From: CALINB01 sp938045325
Lineage (GTDB): Bacteria > Pseudomonadota > Alphaproteobacteria > Rhodospirillales > CALINB01
Assembly (NCBI GenBank): GCA_038114465.1
Contig: JAYNQW010000012.1
Coordinates: 1 to 64,000 of the forward strand
Reading direction: 5' to 3'
DNA: 64,000 bases
Of the stretch, positions 28,001-36,222 are shown one piece after another (the stretch's first letter is position 1; each line of letters opens with the position of its first letter). Both the position numbers and the translations under genes were made by a program. Below the pieces are notes generated by a model. The model did no database searches. It saw nothing but the letters and a program-made list of their open reading frames with translations, and had not been told where the DNA came from.

Positions 28001-29422
28001 CTACCCCCGCACCGTGTCCATCAGGCGGGAGATGTTGTCGAGTTTCTCGATGACATGACAGAGCTCGACGGCCTGTTCGGTTTTATCGTTGGGCAGGATC
28101 ATCGACGCGTTGGCGGTGAATTTATGCGCGAGGCCGTCCCAGTCCGGCGGTTCGGTCGCCCAGGACGGGTTGTCCTGCTGATGTGCGACCGTGCGCCCAT
28201 CCTTGAGTTTCATTTCGACGCGGCAGCCATAGGGCGCGTGCGCCGGCGTGTGGCCGGCCTTTTCGTATTCCTCCAGCACGTCCATGGTAATCTTTTTCAT
28301 CAACGCGCGGACGTTTTTGTCGCGGACTTTCGCGTTCGTGACGTCCTTCAGCACCACGTTGCCCTCGAGGATAGCGAGCGCCACCGTAAACGGCATCGAG
28401 TACTTGCCCTGGAATTTATGCTGCGGATCGTTGAACGGCAGCCAGCTGTAGGCCCCCGGCGTGGTCGAACACAGGACGCTTTCGATATCGCCGGGCTTCA
28501 CGTTGTGCTCGTCGCGCAACTTGATGGTGGCTTCGATGGCGGTGTGGGTGCAGGTGCAGACCGGAAAGCGTTTGTAGGTAATGCCCGGATCGAGATACTC
28601 CCATGGGTTGGCGAGCGCCTGCCAAATCTTATGGCCATCCGCGCCCTCGCCGAAGGTTTGCATGACGCCGTCTTTCGCTTCGAACACGTTTTCCGGGCCG
28701 GTGTAGCCTTTCGACGCCAACAGGGCGGCCTCCAATCCGTTACGCGCCGACATGCCGTTGATGTAGGCCTTGCTCATGGTGCCCTTGACCGCGCGCATGC
28801 CGGATGCTTCTGCGCCGCAAATGCCGAGCGCGTTGGCCGTCGTTTTGACATCCAAGCCGAGCAAGCGGGCACAGGCGGCGGCGGCGGCAAAGGTGTTGGT
28901 CACCCCGCGCGGCTCCCAGCCTTTTTGATGGAACTTCGGCAGAAAAGCGCGACCGATTTTTTCGGCAATCTCGAGGCCGATGATATGCGCGGTGAGAATA
29001 TCCTTGCCGTTAAAACCCATTTTCTCGCCAAGCGCCCAGAGCGGCGGGCAGATCGACGGCGACGGATGGTTATAGGTTTCCAAGGCGACGTCACTAAACC
29101 CGATGACATCGGCGGCGGTGCCGTTGATGTGCGCGGCGTAGGGCAGCGCGGTTTTAAAACCCTGGCCGATGACGGTGGCGCCGTTCGGCACATCGTCCGC
29201 CCCGGCAACTTCCTGGGCGTGCGCGGCGAGAATTTTTGCGGCGTCGTCATCGGCGACACCACCGAGCGCCACACCAATGGTGTCGAGCTGCGAGCGCTTG
29301 GCGCAGTCATAAAGATTTTCCGGGATGTCTTCGGCGCGGGTTTCAATCGCGAATTCGGCGATCTTTTGCGTGATGCTGATTTGAGTGTCTTTGTAATCGG
29401 AAAGTTGTTCGACGACAGTCAT
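28001..29422 (-). CDS. MmgE/PrpD family protein
   Basis: A 473-aa member of the MmgE/PrpD family, whose characterised members include 2-methylcitrate dehydratase and cis-aconitate decarboxylase. Recognisable segments are the N-terminal all-helical domain (LDTIGVALGG), GFSDVALETYNHPSPSICPPLWALGE and the C-terminal KRFPVCTCTHTAIEA. No prpB or prpC is adjacent, so methylcitrate cycling is not supported by context. It is the first gene of the minus-strand accessory cluster (PrpD-like, CULT, two TfdA enzymes, three PEP-mutase-like enzymes, one TauD enzyme). The substrate is probably an organic acid with an eliminable or decarboxylatable group. Confidence 0.88.
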   Translation of the reverse strand: MTVVEQLSDYKDTQISITQKIAEFAIETRAEDIPENLYDCAKRSQLDTIGVALGGVADDDAAKILAAHAQEVAGADDVPNGATVIGQGFKTALPYAAHINGTAADVIGFSDVALETYNHPSPSICPPLWALGEKMGFNGKDILTAHIIGLEIAEKIGRAFLPKFHQKGWEPRGVTNTFAAAAACARLLGLDVKTTANALGICGAEASGMRAVKGTMSKAYINGMSARNGLEAALLASKGYTGPENVFEAKDGVMQTFGEGADGHKIWQALANPWEYLDPGITYKRFPVCTCTHTAIEATIKLRDEHNVKPGDIESVLCSTTPGAYSWLPFNDPQHKFQGKYSMPFTVALAILEGNVVLKDVTNAKVRDKNVRALMKKITMDVLEEYEKAGHTPAHAPYGCRVEMKLKDGRTVAHQQDNPSWATEPPDWDGLAHKFTANASMILPNDKTEQAVELCHVIEKLDNISRLMDTVRG

Positions 29423-29453
29423 GCTCGGTTCCTTTGTTCATTGATCGCGTTTG

Positions 29454-29963
29454 TTAATTGACCGCGTTCTCGATGCCCTTCATGCCCAACAGTTTGGGAC
29501 CGGCCATCCACTGCAGTTCCCACTCGCCGGGTCCGCCGCCCTCGGGCCCTTCGAGGCAGGCGACGGCAGCGGTCTCAAAATAACACACCTCCGCGTCCGC
29601 ATCGCCGGCGACGAGATACGACGCCAGCAGCGCCATGAACGGCATGTGGCCGACCACCATGACGTCATCGGTCACCTTCGCCAAGCCCTCGGCGAATTTC
29701 TCGACGTCGTCCATCGGCCCCATGGGGATGGCGCTTTCCTCGACCATCTGGCCCGGGCCCAGGGTTTCGGCGAGAATGAGCGCGGTTTGGGTGGCGCGCA
29801 GCAGGCCACTGTGCACGACCCGGGAAACCCGGAAACTGCGCCCCAGAAAGGACGCCATGCGCGCGACTTCATCACGGCCGGTTTTATTCAGTGGGCGGGC
29901 GGAGTCGCCGCCGGAAGCGGTTTTCTTCGCCTTGCCGTGACGGACGAGATACACTTTGACCAT
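29454..29963 (-). CDS. SixA-type histidine phosphatase
   Basis: A 169-aa member of the histidine phosphatase superfamily, SixA branch. The phosphohistidine motif is intact (LVRHG, H9), with the supporting RATQTA and second histidine in VVGHMPF. SixA enzymes remove phosphate from phosphohistidine, for example on HPt domains or phosphotransferase proteins. The ATG at 29963 follows GGGGAATTGATC. Its start is about 100 bp from the divergent hemerythrin start, and a degenerate paralog lies on the other side of the hemerythrin. Confidence 0.88.
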   Translation of the reverse strand: MVKVYLVRHGKAKKTASGGDSARPLNKTGRDEVARMASFLGRSFRVSRVVHSGLLRATQTALILAETLGPGQMVEESAIPMGPMDDVEKFAEGLAKVTDDVMVVGHMPFMALLASYLVAGDADAEVCYFETAAVACLEGPEGGGPGEWELQWMAGPKLLGMKGIENAVN

Positions 29964-30063
29964 GATCAATTCCCCAATCGCGATTATAAATCATTTTAAC
30001 GGGACATCCGGGCGAACAGAAGCCGCAAATGACCCGGATCGCGAGCCAAATGGGGGAGAACTG

Positions 30064-30489
30064 ATGTTTTTAAAGTGGCAGAAAGAACACGACGTCGGTC
30101 ATACCGTGATCGACTACGACCATCGCAACCTATGCAATCTGATTAATGCCTTGCACCGCGACACCCATGCGGGCCTCACGCCGGAGAAAATCACCAACGC
30201 GTACAACATGCTTGTCGAGTATGTGAAGGAACACTTCGCCCGCAAGGAGGAATTATTTTTAAATTCCGATTATCCGGATACGAAAAAACATATCGATCAG
30301 CACCGGCGGATTGAAAAACGCGTTCAGCTCGGCGCGACCCTCTATAGCCGCGTCCCGGACAAATTCGATACCGATGAATTCCTTGAATTTCTCAAACGGT
30401 GGCTGACCCACCACATTCTCGAAACGGATCAAGGCTACTTGCCGTACATCCAAAACACGGAAGACGAAAAGAAAAAGGACGGCGCGTAA
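30064..30489 (+). CDS. Bacteriohemerythrin-like protein with altered metal ligand
   Basis: A 141-aa hemerythrin-fold four-helix protein. The ATG at 30064 follows GGGGAGAACTG; the open frame extends upstream without support. Conserved positions are H20 (DYDH), H57, H76, H80 and the C-terminal H117/D122 with spacing as in canonical hemerythrins (H57 to H76 is +19, to H80 +23). The bridging Glu expected at H57+4 is Lys61, with Glu at the next positions (HFARKEE). Canonical proteins carry and sense oxygen through a di-iron site; this one may have altered iron or oxygen chemistry. It lies between two SixA-type genes. Confidence 0.85.
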   Translation: MFLKWQKEHDVGHTVIDYDHRNLCNLINALHRDTHAGLTPEKITNAYNMLVEYVKEHFARKEELFLNSDYPDTKKHIDQHRRIEKRVQLGATLYSRVPDKFDTDEFLEFLKRWLTHHILETDQGYLPYIQNTEDEKKKDGA

Positions 30490-30515
30490 CTTTTTTAAAC
30501 CGTCCTTGTTTCCGT

Positions 30516-30986
30516 TTAGAGCTGTTCCGGCCTGTTCATCCATTGCATCGACCAAGAACCGTCATCGCCCCGTTCGAGGCAGGCGCATACGCCGTTTGCA
30601 AGGTCCGTGATATAGGGCTCCTGACGGCCGGTCAAAAGCTGCGCAATGGATTTAAAACAAATATTGCTGGGGCCGGTCAACGCGACATTGTCCGAACACC
30701 CCTTAACTTCATCAATGAACGGCGCGATATCATCGTCGGCCTGCAACGGATAGGCGGTCGCCTCGGCCTTCACGCCACCGAGCTCGGATGCGAGCAACTC
30801 GGCATTTTCCCGTGTCCAAGACGTTTCCACGTGCAGCACGCGATCAACATTTTCGCCGTTGGCTTTTAAAAATTTCGCCAAGTTTTTGGCATCCTGGCGC
30901 CCTTTGTCCGATAACGGGCGTTTGCTCATATCTTTCACGTCCTCGCGTGGAACAGCTTGGTGGTGCGTAATCAAGTAAAGCCGCAT
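30516..30986 (-). CDS. Degenerate SixA-like histidine phosphatase homolog
   Basis: A 156-aa paralog of the SixA-type gene at 29454, sharing the family fold and the C-terminal C-x-E-R-G...W-x-M/L-Q-W-M pattern. The RHG signature is THH (T7 H8 H9): the phosphate-accepting His position is kept but the catalytic Arg and Gly are lost. The second histidine (GH in the sister) is replaced by TGPSN. It is therefore probably not a normal phosphatase and may be a binding protein. The ATG at 30986 is preferred; in-frame codons upstream enter a palindromic repeat. Convergent with the hemerythrin gene. Confidence 0.75.
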   Translation of the reverse strand: MRLYLITHHQAVPREDVKDMSKRPLSDKGRQDAKNLAKFLKANGENVDRVLHVETSWTRENAELLASELGGVKAEATAYPLQADDDIAPFIDEVKGCSDNVALTGPSNICFKSIAQLLTGRQEPYITDLANGVCACLERGDDGSWSMQWMNRPEQL

Positions 30987-31010
30987 TTGGGGTGGCCCTT
31001 TTTCCATGGA

Positions 31011-31088
31011 CCTCATCCTGAGCCTGCCGAAGGATGAGGTGATCCTGATCGTTAAAAACGCCTCCCCCTTCGACAAGCTCAGGGTGAA
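31011..31088. repeat. Dispersed palindromic repeat, copy 3
   Basis: CCTCATCCTGAGCCTGCCGAAGGATGAGG (31011-31039) is itself a hairpin, followed by an inverted CTTCGACAAGCTCAGGGTGAA unit. Same sequence family as 26444-26530 and 27495-27573, and could act as a transcription boundary after atpC. Confidence 0.75.
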
Positions 31089-31101
31089 GCAAAAAGATTA
31101 A

Positions 31102-31521
31102 CTACGCGGCAGCGGTATCGGTTGCGGCGGCGAGCATAGCTTCGGCGCGGGCGATTTCGGCCACCGCGTTATTGCGCGCAGTGTCATCATCACCGGCGCT
31201 TTCAAGGGCCTGCTGTGCCGCCTCGAGGCGTGATTGGGCGGCCGCTTGGTCGATATCGGCCAGCGTCATGGCTTCATCGGCGAGGATCACGCATTTTTCC
31301 GGGTCGACTTCGGCAAACCCGCCGGCAATGAAATAGCGGGTTTTCACCGCGCCGTTCTCGTGAATGTCGATCACGCCGGGGCGGACCGACGAGAGTAGCG
31401 GCGCGTGGCCGGGCAGCACACCGAAATCGCCGTCACCACCAGGCACGACGACCATGTCGGCTTCTTCCGTAACGAGAAGCTTTGTCGGCGTGACGATTTC
31501 GAGTTGCACCTTATCGGCCAT
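31102..31521 (-). CDS. atpC: ATP synthase F1 epsilon subunit
   Basis: A 139-aa subunit of the central stalk that couples and regulates the F1 motor. N-terminal beta-sandwich (LEIVTPTKLLVTEEADMVVVPGGDGDFGVLPGHAPLLS) and C-terminal helical hairpin, Ala-rich. The ATG at 31521 follows AAAGGA; the longer open frame overlaps atpD and is not coding. Last gene of atpHAGDC, 14 nt after atpD. Confidence 0.96.
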   Translation of the reverse strand: MADKVQLEIVTPTKLLVTEEADMVVVPGGDGDFGVLPGHAPLLSSVRPGVIDIHENGAVKTRYFIAGGFAEVDPEKCVILADEAMTLADIDQAAAQSRLEAAQQALESAGDDDTARNNAVAEIARAEAMLAAATDTAAA

Positions 31522-31535
31522 CAAACGGTATTCCT

Positions 31536-32963
31536 TTACTCGCCGGCTTCTTCGGCCATCTTCTTGGCTTTTTCGATCGCCTCGTCGATGGTGCCCACCA
31601 TGTAGAAGGCCGCTTCGGGCAGGTGATCGTAATCGCCGTCGCAAATGCCTTTGAAGCCCTTGATGGTATCTTCGAGACTGACGAACACGCCCGGCGTGCC
31701 GGTGAACACTTCGGCGACGTGGAATGGCTGGCTCAGGAAGCGCTGAATCTTCCGCGCCCGGGCGACCGTCAATTTATCTTCTTCCGACAGCTCGTCCATG
31801 CCGAGAATGGCGATGATGTCCTGCAGGGATTTGTAACCTTGCAGAATTCGCTGCACTTCCCGGGCGACCGAGTAATGCTCGTCGCCGACGACGCGCGGGT
31901 CGAGCACGCGGGAGGTCGAGTCGAGCGGATCCACCGCCGGGTAAATGCCGAGCTCGGCGATTGAACGGTTAAGCGTCGTCGTCGCATCCAAGTGAGCGAA
32001 CGAGGTTGCCGGCGCCGGGTCGGTCAAGTCATCGGCCGGCACATAAATGGCTTGAATCGAGGTGATCGATCCTTTGTTGGTCGAGGTGATGCGCTCTTGC
32101 ATTTGGCCCATATCCGTAGCCAGGGTCGGCTGATAGCCCACCGCGGACGGGATACGTCCCAGCAGCGCGGACACTTCCGAACCGGCCTGGGTAAAGCGGA
32201 AAATATTATCGACGAAGAACAGCACGTCTTGGCCTTCTTCATCGCGGAAGTATTCGGCCAACGTCAGGCCGCTCAGCGCGACACGGGCACGGGCACCCGG
32301 GGGCTCATTCATTTGGCCATAGACGAGGGCCGCCTTGGAGCCGTCACCATCGAGCGAGATCACGCCCGATTCGATCATTTCATGATACAGGTCGTTGCCT
32401 TCGCGGGTCCGCTCGCCGACACCGGCGAACACGGAATAACCGCCGTGGCCTTTGGCGACGTTGTTGATCAGTTCCATGATCAACACCGTCTTGCCGACGC
32501 CGGCACCGCCGAACAGGCCGACTTTGCCGCCCTTGGAATACGGCGCGATCAAATCGACGACTTTAATACCGGTGGTGAGAATTTCGGTTTCCGTGGATTG
32601 ATCGAGAAACTCAGGCGCCGGACGGTGAATCGGATAACGCAACTTGGTGTTACAAGGGCCACGCTCGTCCACCGGCTCACCGATCACGTTAAGGATACGG
32701 CCGAGGGTTTCCGGTCCGACCGGCACCGTAATCGGATCGCCGGTATCGGTTGCTTCCTGGCCGCGAGTCAGACCTTCGGTGGTGTCCATCGCAATGGTCC
32801 GCACCATATTTTCGCCTAAGTGCTGGGCAACTTCCAAAACCAAACGCTGGCCATGGTTGTCGACATGGACCGCGTTCATAATCGCCGGCAGATCCGCTTC
32901 AAACTGCACGTCGACCACGGCGCCCATCACCTGAGAAATTGTACCGATATTATTTGTCGCCAT
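31536..32963 (-). CDS. atpD: ATP synthase F1 beta subunit
   Basis: Catalytic subunit of F1; makes ATP from ADP and phosphate at the alpha/beta interface. The 475-aa length is normal. Walker A GGAGVGKTVLIMELI, catalytic Glu in the GERTREGNDLYHEM segment, Walker B LFFVDNIFRFTQAG and the DELSEEDKLTV (DELSEED) regulatory loop are all present. Fourth gene of the atpHAGDC operon. Confidence 0.98.
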   Translation of the reverse strand: MATNNIGTISQVMGAVVDVQFEADLPAIMNAVHVDNHGQRLVLEVAQHLGENMVRTIAMDTTEGLTRGQEATDTGDPITVPVGPETLGRILNVIGEPVDERGPCNTKLRYPIHRPAPEFLDQSTETEILTTGIKVVDLIAPYSKGGKVGLFGGAGVGKTVLIMELINNVAKGHGGYSVFAGVGERTREGNDLYHEMIESGVISLDGDGSKAALVYGQMNEPPGARARVALSGLTLAEYFRDEEGQDVLFFVDNIFRFTQAGSEVSALLGRIPSAVGYQPTLATDMGQMQERITSTNKGSITSIQAIYVPADDLTDPAPATSFAHLDATTTLNRSIAELGIYPAVDPLDSTSRVLDPRVVGDEHYSVAREVQRILQGYKSLQDIIAILGMDELSEEDKLTVARARKIQRFLSQPFHVAEVFTGTPGVFVSLEDTIKGFKGICDGDYDHLPEAAFYMVGTIDEAIEKAKKMAEEAGE

Positions 32964-32983
32964 CGTTGGACTCCTGTTTGCCC

Positions 32984-33871
32984 TTACAACGCTTCCGCGC
33001 CGGATATGATTTCAATCAATTCACTCGTGATCACCGCCTGACGGGTCCGGTTATAGGTCATCGTCAAGCCGTCAATCATGTCGCCCGCATTGCGGGTCGC
33101 ATTGTCCATTGCCGTCATGCGCGCACCTTGTTCCGACGCATAACTTTCCAGCAACGCCCGGAAAATTTGGGTGCTGATATTGTGCGGCAGCAAGGCTTCC
33201 ATCAGCTCCGTTTCGCTTGGTTCCATGATGTGCATCGCGCCGGGGCCCGTGGCGGCATCATCCGCCGCGGCTTCGGGTGCGGGTACCGGGATCAGTTGCT
33301 GATAAGTCATGATTTGCGCGATTGCCGACTTGAACGTGTTGAACACGAGGGTGCAGACATCGAACGCGCCGTCATCGAGCAAGGCGACCAGCCGGTCGCG
33401 GATTTCACTCGCCGAGTCGTAACTCGGATTGTTGTGGGTCACACCGGTCATATGATCGATGATCAAGCTGGCATGGTCGCGGCGCAATAAATCGTACGCC
33501 TTGCGGCCGATACAAAAGAGCTTCACCTCTTTGCCGTTTTGCTGCAACTCGGCGATTTTTTCCCGGGTCGCGCGCACGATGGAACCGTTAAAACCACCGC
33601 ACAAACCGCGGTCGGCGGTGATCGGTACCAGCAAATGCACCTTATCCTCGCCGGTGCCCGACATCAGCTTCGGCGTCGGCCAACCGGCCGGTAAGCTGCC
33701 GACCATCGAGCTCATCATGTGGCCCATGCGGTCCACATAGGGCCGCGCCTCTTCGGCTTGTTCCTGCGCGCGCCGCAACTTCGACGCGGCGACCATTTTC
33801 ATGGCCGACGTGATCTTCTGCGTTGACTTAACGCTGGAAATCCGTGTGCGAAGATCTTTCAGGTTCGCCAT
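32984..33871 (-). CDS. atpG: ATP synthase F1 gamma subunit
   Basis: Rotor shaft of F1. The 295-aa protein has the N-terminal coiled-coil helix (DLRTRISSVKSTQKITSAMKMVAASKLRRAQ) and the C-terminal helix ending TRQAVITSELIEIISGAEAL, which turn inside the alpha3beta3 ring. A region rich in Pro/Ala and Asp near residues 195-210 is an insertion common in alphaproteobacterial gamma subunits. It sits between atpA and atpD with spacings of 15 and 20 nt. Confidence 0.97.
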   Translation of the reverse strand: MANLKDLRTRISSVKSTQKITSAMKMVAASKLRRAQEQAEEARPYVDRMGHMMSSMVGSLPAGWPTPKLMSGTGEDKVHLLVPITADRGLCGGFNGSIVRATREKIAELQQNGKEVKLFCIGRKAYDLLRRDHASLIIDHMTGVTHNNPSYDSASEIRDRLVALLDDGAFDVCTLVFNTFKSAIAQIMTYQQLIPVPAPEAAADDAATGPGAMHIMEPSETELMEALLPHNISTQIFRALLESYASEQGARMTAMDNATRNAGDMIDGLTMTYNRTRQAVITSELIEIISGAEAL

Positions 33872-33886
33872 CGATCGAGGGTCCGC

Positions 33887-35419
33887 CTAACTGAAGTTCG
33901 AGGTGAATTGTTCGACGTGCGCTTTCAGTTTCGCTTCGGTGTCATCGGACAAATCTTTTTCCGAGCGAATGGCATCGAGAATCTCTTTGCCGTTGGTGCG
34001 CATGTCTTCGAGCAACGCCTGCTCGTAATTGGTGATAGAGCCGATATCCAAATCATCGAGGAAACCGTTCACGCCGGCGAAAATCGAAACCACCTGCTCT
34101 TCGAACGGATACGGCTTGAACTGATCCTGCTTGAGGATTTCCGTCAACCGTGCGCCGCGCGCCAGCAATTGGCGGGTCGAGGCGTCCAAATCGGAGGCGA
34201 ATTGCGCGAAGGCTTCCATTTCCCGGTATTGGGCCAGCTCCAACTTAATCGAGCCGGAAACCTTTTTCATGGCCTTCACCTGGGCGGCCGAACCGACCCG
34301 GCTCACCGACAGGCCGACGTTCACGGCCGGGCGAATGCCTTTATAGAAGAGTTCGGTTTCGAGGAAGATCTGACCGTCGGTAATGGAAATCACGTTGGTC
34401 GGAATATAAGCCGACACGTCGCCAGCTTGCGTCTCGATCACCGGCAAGGCCGTTAAAGAGCCCGCGCCGTGATCGTCGCCCATCTTGGCGGCACGTTCGA
34501 GCAAGCGTGAGTGCAGATAGAACACGTCGCCCGGGAACGCTTCGCGGCCCGGCGGACGGCGCAGCAGCAACGACATCTGGCGATACGCGACGGCTTGTTT
34601 CGACAAATCATCATAGAAAATCACCGCGTGCATGCCGTTATCGCGGAAATACTCGCCCATGGTGCAACCCGTATAGGGCGCGAGGAACTGCAGCGGCGCC
34701 GGTTCTGACGCCGTGGCCGCCACGATGATGGAGTATTCCAAAGCATTATATTCTTCGAGCGTTTTTACGATCTGCGCCACTGTGGAACGCTTTTGGCCGA
34801 CCGCGACATAAATGCAGTACAGCTTTTCGGATTCATCCTTGGCTGCATCGTTGACCGCTTTTTGATTGAGAATGGTATCGATGATAATCGCCGTTTTACC
34901 GGTTTGCCGGTCGCCGATGATCAATTCCCGTTGGCCGCGGCCGACCGGGATCAAACTATCAATGGCTTTGATGCCGGTTTGTACGGGCTCATGCACGGAT
35001 TTACGCGGGATGATGCCCGGCGCCTTCACGTCGACCCGGCCCCTTTCCGTGGCATCGATCGGGCCCTTGCCGTCGATCGGCTCACCGAGGCCGTTCACGA
35101 CGCGGCCCAACAACGATTTGCCGACCGGCACTTCGATGATGGTACCGGTCCGTTTAACGATGTCGCCTTCTTTGATGTTCCGGTCGTCACCGAAGATCAC
35201 GACACCGACATTATCGGCTTCCAGGTTCAAAGCCATGCCTTTAATGGCGCCTGGGAACTCGACCATCTCACCGGCTTGCACGTTATCGAGACCGTGCACA
35301 CGGGCGATACCGTCACCGACCGAGAGGACCTGACCGACTTCAGCGACTTCGGCTTCGGTTCCAAAATTTGCGATTTGTTCTTTGAGGATGGCGGAGATTT
35401 CCGCGGCCCGTATTTCCAT
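33887..35419 (-). CDS. atpA: ATP synthase F1 alpha subunit
   Basis: Non-catalytic nucleotide-binding subunit of F1. The 510-aa protein carries Walker A GDRQTGKTAI, the catalytic arginine finger region (VGLSVSRVGSAAQVKAMKKVSG) and the usual C-terminal helical bundle. Its ATG overlaps the atpH stop codon (TAATG), so the two are translationally coupled. Confidence 0.98.
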   Translation of the reverse strand: MEIRAAEISAILKEQIANFGTEAEVAEVGQVLSVGDGIARVHGLDNVQAGEMVEFPGAIKGMALNLEADNVGVVIFGDDRNIKEGDIVKRTGTIIEVPVGKSLLGRVVNGLGEPIDGKGPIDATERGRVDVKAPGIIPRKSVHEPVQTGIKAIDSLIPVGRGQRELIIGDRQTGKTAIIIDTILNQKAVNDAAKDESEKLYCIYVAVGQKRSTVAQIVKTLEEYNALEYSIIVAATASEPAPLQFLAPYTGCTMGEYFRDNGMHAVIFYDDLSKQAVAYRQMSLLLRRPPGREAFPGDVFYLHSRLLERAAKMGDDHGAGSLTALPVIETQAGDVSAYIPTNVISITDGQIFLETELFYKGIRPAVNVGLSVSRVGSAAQVKAMKKVSGSIKLELAQYREMEAFAQFASDLDASTRQLLARGARLTEILKQDQFKPYPFEEQVVSIFAGVNGFLDDLDIGSITNYEQALLEDMRTNGKEILDAIRSEKDLSDDTEAKLKAHVEQFTSNFS

Positions 35420-35979
35420 TACCCGACTCCCATCATGGCGAGTTTGAGTTGTTGCAACTTCGTTTTCAATGAACTGTCGACCATACGCGAGCCGACTTTA
35501 ACGACCATGCCGCCCAACAAGGTGGGGTCGACTTGGGCATCAATCGTGACACGGTTACCGACAGCTTGACGCAAGACGGCTTCCAAATCTTGTTTTTGTT
35601 TATCCGATAGGGCTTGGGCGCTGGCAACTTCTGCTGTTGTTTCCCCGCGTCGCGCCGCCAGTGCCGCCAGAAAAGAATTGATCATGCCGCGCAACACGAA
35701 CAGACGGCGGTTTTGTGCCGCCAGGCCGACAAAACGGCGCACCAAATCGGACATGCCGGCTTTTTCTATTAAAGCCGACATGACACGGCCTTGGTCTTGG
35801 CGCGAAATAACCGGAGAACGGATCAGCCGTTTCAAGTCATCGCTTTCGTCAATCATGGCGCGAAGATCAGCCAAGTCTTTGGCGACGGCATCGAGTTGAT
35901 TGTCGGCTTCTGCCAATTCAAACAGGGCCGTTGCATACCGGCCTGCCAAGTCAGCCGTACCTATGTTCTCAGATGACAC
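35419..35979 (-). CDS. atpH: ATP synthase F1 delta subunit
   Basis: Connects F1 to the peripheral stalk. Started at GTG 35979 the protein is 186 aa, the usual length for alphaproteobacterial delta subunits, and begins VSSENIGTADLAGRYATALFELA. The open frame extends to 36087, but that stretch overlaps the promoter region and shows no family similarity. First gene of the operon. The Fo genes are not in this window, matching the split F1/Fo arrangement of alphaproteobacteria. Confidence 0.95.
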   Translation of the reverse strand: MSSENIGTADLAGRYATALFELAEADNQLDAVAKDLADLRAMIDESDDLKRLIRSPVISRQDQGRVMSALIEKAGMSDLVRRFVGLAAQNRRLFVLRGMINSFLAALAARRGETTAEVASAQALSDKQKQDLEAVLRQAVGNRVTIDAQVDPTLLGGMVVKVGSRMVDSSLKTKLQQLKLAMMGVG

Positions 35980-36058
35980 CTGGGAAAGCCCTTGATCCCT
36001 AAATATTAGAATGCGGGCCGGGAAGACAGCACCCCCGCACCCCGTGAAAAGCGGGGAC

Positions 36059-36087
36059 TCTCTAACACACCCCTCCAGGGCAATCAA
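36059..36087 (-). promoter_or_regulatory. Putative atpHAGDC promoter
   Basis: On the minus strand TTGATT (36082-36087), a 17-nt spacer and TAGAGA (36059-36064), about 80 nt upstream of the atpH GTG. The leader contains a GC-rich hairpin (CCCCGC...GCGGGG, 36033-36056). Confidence 0.4.
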
Positions 36088-36222
36088 GCGAACCCAGCAC
36101 CCCCACCAACCTAAAAAGAGCCTTTGATTCTCAATAGTTTACGGTGACAGTCCCCGTGTTGTTCACAACCCGGTCATTCAAAGACAACATAGCTTCAACG
36201 ATTCATGAATTTTTGGCGGTCC

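Noticed and set aside
28001..29422. 2-methylcitrate dehydratase of a methylcitrate cycle
   Set aside because: No methylcitrate synthase is adjacent, and the neighbouring lyase-like genes belong to a different branch from PrpB.
31522..31644. N-terminal extension of atpC
   Set aside because: The extra residues overlap the end of atpD and are unlike epsilon subunits; an RBS precedes the internal ATG.
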